This document shows positions 14,634 through 17,666 of a DNA stretch of 17,666 bases, one piece after another (the stretch's first letter is position 1; each line of letters starts with the position of its first letter). The notes under the pieces are model-generated. The model was not told the origin of the DNA, made no database searches, and saw only the letters and a program-made list of their open reading frames with translations. A program made the translations under genes and the position numbers. The stretch is from contig VXPN01000432.1 of NCBI GenBank assembly GCA_009839535.1, forward strand, positions 1 through 17,666, given 5' to 3'. The DNA is from Boseongicola sp. SB0662_bin_57 (lineage in GTDB: Bacteria > Pseudomonadota > Alphaproteobacteria > Rhodobacterales > Rhodobacteraceae).

Positions 14634-15839
14634 CTACCTGATTCCCTCAAGAGCGAGCGCGATTCCCTGACCGACTCCGATGCACATGGTGCAAAGAGCG
14701 AGGGAAAGGCCCCGGTTCCGCAGCTCGATCGCTGCCGTCAGCGCCAGCCGTGCTCCTGACATGCCCAGCGGGTGCCCGAGGGCGATGGCCCCGCCATTCG
14801 GATTCACGAAGTTCGCGTCGTCGGGAAGACCAAGCCGACGCGTTACCGCCAGCGTCTGTGCCGCGAAGGCCTCGTTCAACTCGATGATGTCCAGATCGGT
14901 TGTCGCGATGCCAAGGCGGTCCAGCAGCTTCTCGCTGGCGGGAGCCGGGCCAATGCCCATGATTCGTGGCGGAACGCCAGCTGCCGCGGCACCCAGAACC
15001 CTCGCCTTGGGTGTCAGCCCGTAGCGATCGACCGCCGCTTCCGAGGCGACTATCAGCACGGCGGCGCCGTCATTTACGCCGGACGCGTTTCCGGCCGTGA
15101 CCGTGCCGCTGCTGCGGAAAGGGGTCGGCAGCGCGGCGAGCTTGTCAAGCGATGTCCGGCGCGGATGCTCGTCGGTGTCGAAGACGATCGGGTCGGCCTT
15201 CCGCTGGGGAACGGAAATCGGAGTGATCTCCTGTGCGAGCCGGCCGCATCCAATGGCCCGCGCTGCGCGCTCCTGCGACCGGAGCGCGAAAGCGTCCTGG
15301 TCGGTTCGCGAGATTCCGAATTCCGAAGCGACGTTCTCTGCGGTCTCCGGCATGCTGTCGACGCCGTGTTCCGCCTTCATCCTGCAGTTGACGAAGCGCC
15401 AGCCAATGGTCGTGTCGAAGATTTCGGCCTGTCGGGAAAACGCGGCATTCGCCTTGGGCATGACCATGGGCGCACGCGTCATGCTCTCGACGCCTCCGGC
15501 AAGAATCACGTCCGCTTCGCCGGTCCTGATCGCGCGCGCCGCCACGGCCACTGCGTCAAGGCCGGATCCGCAAAGCCGGTTGATGGTTGCACCACTCACG
15601 GTTTCGGGAAGTCCGGCCAGTAACGCCGACATCCGTGCCACGTTGCGGTTGTCCTCTCCGGCCTGGTTGGCGCATCCCATGATCACGTCGTTGACCGCAG
15701 TCGGGTCGAGCGATGGCGCGGATGCCATGACGGCACGGATCACCTCTCCCAGCAGATCATCGGGACGCACCGCCGCGAGCGTCCCGCCATATCTGCCGAT
15801 GGCGCTGCGCAGTCCTTCACAAATGAATGCTTCAGCCAT
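14634..15839 (-). CDS. pcaF: 3-oxoadipyl-CoA thiolase (PcaF-type acetyl-CoA acyltransferase)
   Basis: A 401-residue thiolase. Acyl-accepting Cys90 lies in NRLCGSG, His356 in GGAIALGHPLGMSG, and the proton-shuttling Cys386 in CTMCIGVGQG. The segments GCANQAGEDNRNVARMSALL and DTTIGWRF...HGVDSMPETAENVA are those of PcaF/PaaJ-type thiolases, which split 3-oxoadipyl-CoA into succinyl-CoA and acetyl-CoA at the end of aromatic-ring (beta-ketoadipate or phenylacetate) degradation. The length equals the usual 400-401. No pcaIJ, pcaD or paa genes flank it here, so the ring-cleavage pathway is not shown and a general fatty-acyl thiolase role cannot be excluded. The ribosome binding site before the ATG at 15839 is weak (AGAACGAAA). 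A 10-base palindrome, GTGCCGGCAC, lies 31 bases upstream. The start fits the family (FICEGLRSAIGRYGG). Confidence 0.87.
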   Translation of the reverse strand: MAEAFICEGLRSAIGRYGGTLAAVRPDDLLGEVIRAVMASAPSLDPTAVNDVIMGCANQAGEDNRNVARMSALLAGLPETVSGATINRLCGSGLDAVAVAARAIRTGEADVILAGGVESMTRAPMVMPKANAAFSRQAEIFDTTIGWRFVNCRMKAEHGVDSMPETAENVASEFGISRTDQDAFALRSQERAARAIGCGRLAQEITPISVPQRKADPIVFDTDEHPRRTSLDKLAALPTPFRSSGTVTAGNASGVNDGAAVLIVASEAAVDRYGLTPKARVLGAAAAGVPPRIMGIGPAPASEKLLDRLGIATTDLDIIELNEAFAAQTLAVTRRLGLPDDANFVNPNGGAIALGHPLGMSGARLALTAAIELRNRGLSLALCTMCIGVGQGIALALEGIR

Positions 15840-15870
15840 TTTCGTTCTCGCTGAGCGGTTGTCCGCAAAG

Positions 15871-15880
15871 GTGCCGGCAC
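15871..15880 (-). promoter_or_regulatory. Palindrome upstream of the thiolase gene
   Basis: GTGCCGGCAC is a perfect 10-base palindrome located 31 bases before the thiolase start codon on its coding strand. Its position fits an operator, but 10-base palindromes are common in GC-rich DNA. No factor is identified. Confidence 0.2.
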
Positions 15881-16006
15881 TTCATTCGACAGGATGCCCC
15901 GACATGGCATGGCCCGGAGCGCTTGAGTCGGCCAGAGGTTCGTCGATCAGGACATGCTTGACGAACTTGTCCGCGTACCCGTCGGTCTTGCCGCGCGCCT
16001 GGGGCG

Positions 16007-16028
16007 GCCTGCGGCATTGTCCGCAGGC
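16007..16028 (-). terminator. Stable hairpin just after the STAS gene
   Basis: GCCTGCGG (16007-16014) and CCGCAGGC (16021-16028) are perfect 8-base complements around a 6-base loop. On the minus strand the stem begins 7 bases after the STAS stop codon, so it probably separates STAS from thiolase transcription. There is no T-run; Rho-assisted ending or 3'-end protection is possible. Confidence 0.45.
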
Positions 16029-16035
16029 GCCTTGA

Positions 16036-16488
16036 TCAGTTGCCGGACCTTCCGGGCAGGATCTTGGAGACGAAACGTCCGAGGCCGCCTTCCTGCTCTG
16101 GACCTGGCTCTTCCTCGCCGGTCCCGCCGCATAGATCGGCAGGCATGCCGTTCTCCGTCAAGGCGGCTGTCAAGGATGGGTGATGCTTGAAGATGCTTTT
16201 GAACCCGGAGATTTCGAAGACCTCGTCCACTTCAGGCTGCAATCGGGCAATGACAACGGATCCGCTCTCCGCCTCCACGCGCTTCGCAAGGACCAACAGG
16301 GTTCGAAGCCCTGCGCTGCTGACAAAGTCCACGTCGTCGAAGTCAAGCACTATCGGCAGGCCAAGGTTCAGGTCGAGTTCCTTGAGTCGACTGTCGAGAA
16401 CGGGTGCGGAATTGCCGTCAATCCGGCCGATGATCCTGATTGCCGTTCCGGTATCGGCCGCAAATACTTCAAGTTCCAATTCGGACAT
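16036..16488 (-). CDS. STAS-domain anti-sigma factor antagonist
   Basis: A 150-residue cytosolic protein with one STAS domain (about 1-110), related to SpoIIAA/RsbV anti-anti-sigma factors. Visible signature: IRIIGRIDGNSAPVLDSRL, then LPIVLDFDDVDFVSSAGLRT with the conserved Ser57/Ser58-Ala-Gly-Leu phosphoacceptor loop, then LVLAKRV and a C-terminal helix region with FEISGFKSIF. In this family a serine in that loop is phosphorylated by a partner HPK-like anti-sigma kinase, which switches binding; no such kinase or sigma factor is in the window. Past the domain is an acidic, Gly-rich tail (GGTGEEEPGPEQEGG) that ends in a basic segment. The ATG at 16488 is preferred over upstream open frame because GGGAAGGGA lies just before it. 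It is divergent from hpnD. Confidence 0.88.
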   Translation of the reverse strand: MSELELEVFAADTGTAIRIIGRIDGNSAPVLDSRLKELDLNLGLPIVLDFDDVDFVSSAGLRTLLVLAKRVEAESGSVVIARLQPEVDEVFEISGFKSIFKHHPSLTAALTENGMPADLCGGTGEEEPGPEQEGGLGRFVSKILPGRSGN

Positions 16489-16529
16489 TGATTCCCTTCC
16501 CAAAATTGCCTTTTTCGCCGTGAATAAAA

Positions 16530-16551
16530 GAACTGCAGCCCTTCTGCGTTC
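16530..16551 (-). terminator. Terminator-like hairpin in the STAS leader
   Basis: On the minus strand GAACGCAG pairs with CTGCAGTTC (8 bp with one bulged base) around the loop AAGGG, and the sequence then runs TTTTATT. That is an intrinsic-terminator shape, 42 bases before the STAS start codon. It could act as an attenuator of the STAS message or stop transcription entering from the hpnD side. No antiterminator was identified. Confidence 0.4.
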
Positions 16552-16633
16552 ACGTCCCGATGTGAATAGATAGTTTGTCAACGCCGTTGTGGTCAAGCTG
16601 GCACATGAGATTCGACGGAGACAACAAAACCAG

Positions 16634-16684
16634 CCCCTGTGCTGCACTCAACGAATCAGGGGACGGGACGCCGCCCGCGGCGGC
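16634..16684 (+). promoter_or_regulatory. Two hairpins in the hpnD leader
   Basis: CCCCTG (16634-16639) pairs with CAGGGG (16657-16662), and GCCGCC (16670-16675) pairs with GGCGGC (16679-16684) around a CGC triloop. Both lie between the divergent start sites, upstream of the likely hpnD start. They may shape the 5' untranslated region. No promoter elements were recognised with confidence. Confidence 0.25.
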
Positions 16685-16727
16685 CAATTTGGTTGATCGA
16701 TCCTGCACCGCGATGTATTTGTTGCCA

Positions 16728-17600
16728 ATGCAATTTGCGAACGTGAACCGGTCAGGCGAGCTCGCGGCAAAGCGTTATGCGGAGACATTGGTCGCGAATT
16801 CGGGGTCGGCGTTCTTTTGGGCGATGCGACGCATGCTGCCCGCGAAGCGCGACGCGATGTATGCGATCTACGCGTTTTGCCGGGAAGTTGACGACATAGC
16901 CGATGAGCCCGGCGAGACATCCCGCAAGCAGGAGGCGCTCAATGGCTACAGGCGCGACGTGGAGCGGCTTTACCGGGGTGAGGAGCCGGCACGGGCGACG
17001 GTGAGGGCACTTGTCAGGCCGGCTTTCGACTACGAAATTGCGGAATCCGACCTTAATTGCGTGATTGACGGAATGATGACGGATGCCGCGCCGTCGGTAC
17101 GCATTCCCGATGAGGCCGCCTTGGCGACATATGTTGACCGTGTGGCCTGTTCGGTCGGGAGGATGTCCTGTCGGGTATTCGGACTCGATCCCGAGATCGG
17201 CAGGCAATTGGCGGCTTCACTCGGTTCCGCGCTTCAGTTGACCAATATCTTGCGTGATGTTCGTGAAGACGCCCGGCGCAACCGGATCTACCTGCCCGCA
17301 TCCGCCCTTCGTGCGGCGGGTCTTGAGCGCCCGTGCACTGACACGCTTGCCGACCAGCCTGCGGTGGACATTGTCTGTCAGGGGCTGTCGGCGAATGCCT
17401 GGACCCACTTCGCGGCTGCGGACAGGATCATGGGTGCCTGCCGGCCCCAGGACATTCGACCCGCCAGGATGATGCGCGCGGTATATGGAAAGCTTCTGGA
17501 ACGGATCGTCGGGGCGGGGTTCTCGCCGTTTCCGTCCGAACGGATTTCCGTCGGCTCGTTCCGAAAGGCCTGCCTGGCTCTGCGCCACGGCCTGTTCTAG
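16728..17600 (+). CDS. hpnD: Presqualene diphosphate synthase HpnD
   Basis: A 290-residue squalene/phytoene synthase family enzyme that joins two farnesyl diphosphates into presqualene diphosphate, the first committed step of bacterial squalene and hopanoid synthesis. The first Asp-rich motif is CREVDDIADE (DDIAD 55-59) and the second is NILRDVRED (DVRED 177-181). The segments FFWAMRRMLPAKRDAMYAIYAF and YVDRVACSVGRMSCRVFG match HpnD better than CrtB. The start is uncertain: the frame is open back to a TTG at 16575, with ATGs at 16605, 16713 and 16728 and no good ribosome binding site at any of them; 16728 gives the usual length. The gene is followed immediately by hpnE, which supports HpnD. 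hpnC, which usually sits directly upstream, is not here. Confidence 0.88.
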   Translation: MQFANVNRSGELAAKRYAETLVANSGSAFFWAMRRMLPAKRDAMYAIYAFCREVDDIADEPGETSRKQEALNGYRRDVERLYRGEEPARATVRALVRPAFDYEIAESDLNCVIDGMMTDAAPSVRIPDEAALATYVDRVACSVGRMSCRVFGLDPEIGRQLAASLGSALQLTNILRDVREDARRNRIYLPASALRAAGLERPCTDTLADQPAVDIVCQGLSANAWTHFAAADRIMGACRPQDIRPARMMRAVYGKLLERIVGAGFSPFPSERISVGSFRKACLALRHGLF

Positions 17601-17666
17601 GTGCCCGGAATCGCCCATGTGGTTGGCGCAGGCGTTGCCGGCCTGAGCGCGGCGTGCGAGTTGTCT
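17601..17666 (+). CDS. hpnE: Hydroxysqualene dehydroxylase HpnE, N-terminal fragment (runs off window)
   Basis: The first 22 codons of a frame that starts with GTG immediately after the hpnD TAG (no gap). It reads MPGIAHVVGAGVAGLSAACE, then LS. The GxGxxGLSAA dinucleotide-binding fold at the very N-terminus is that of FAD-dependent amine-oxidase-like proteins, and after hpnD the expected one is HpnE, which reduces hydroxysqualene to squalene. The closely related CrtI/phytoene desaturase family also starts this way, so the call leans on context. The rest lies beyond the window. Confidence 0.72.
   Translation, partial: MPGIAHVVGAGVAGLSAACELS

Noticed and set aside
16728..17600. Phytoene synthase CrtB instead of HpnD
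   Set aside because: The DRVACSVGRMSCRVFG and RRMLPAKRDAMYAIYAF segments and an immediately following HpnE-like start fit HpnD better; no carotenoid gene is adjacent.

Overview
This window is 17.7 kb of GC-rich, densely packed bacterial chromosome. The gene content fits a hopanoid-making, metabolically versatile proteobacterium, most likely an alphaproteobacterium. The evidence is a glgX/pgm glycogen block, a branched-chain-amino-acid-type ABC transporter with an acyl-CoA ligase in its operon, a PcaF-type thiolase, and hpnD followed by the start of hpnE. This is inferred from gene content only; there is no rRNA or other marker gene in the window. I see no phage, transposase, CRISPR array, tRNA or rRNA.

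Layout. (1) 1-3650 (+): the 3' part of glgX (glycogen debranching), an 88-codon remnant that looks like only the N-terminus of malQ (4-alpha-glucanotransferase), and a complete pgm (phosphoglucomutase). All three are joined by ATGA overlaps, so they read as one glycogen/glucose-phosphate operon. (2) 3877-4691 (-): a toxin-antitoxin module made of a PIN-domain ribonuclease and a small ribbon-helix-helix-like antitoxin. It has a repeat-rich candidate operator just upstream (4717-4740). (3) 4692-5311: about 0.6 kb with no convincing gene but two strong inverted repeats, leading into (4). (4) 5312-12063 (+): a tight operon livH-livM-(43-codon mini-ORF)-livG/livF-acyl-CoA ligase-periplasmic binding protein; the mini-ORF lies between livG and livF. 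Together these encode a complete HAAT-type importer plus an enzyme that could activate an imported carboxylic acid with CoA. (5) 12492-15839 (-): aidB-like acyl-CoA dehydrogenase and a PcaF-type 3-oxoadipyl-CoA thiolase, separated by about 0.5 kb. (6) 16036-16488 (-): a STAS-domain anti-sigma-factor antagonist. (7) 16728-17666 (+): hpnD and the first 22 codons of hpnE, two steps of squalene synthesis for hopanoids, divergent from the STAS gene.

How the genes work together. Block 1 handles glycogen breakdown to glucose-1-phosphate and its conversion to glucose-6-phosphate. Block 4 suggests import and CoA activation of an organic acid or amino-acid-like substrate, and the CoA-dependent enzymes in block 5 may feed on similar acyl-CoA pools (inference). 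Blocks 6 and 7 are unrelated by function.

Most genes are ordinary. The less ordinary points are the truncated malQ held between two translationally coupled genes, the repeated antitoxin start sequence inside the TA module, the mini-ORF coupling livG to livF, and several structured leaders. I did not find a convincing new multi-gene system.
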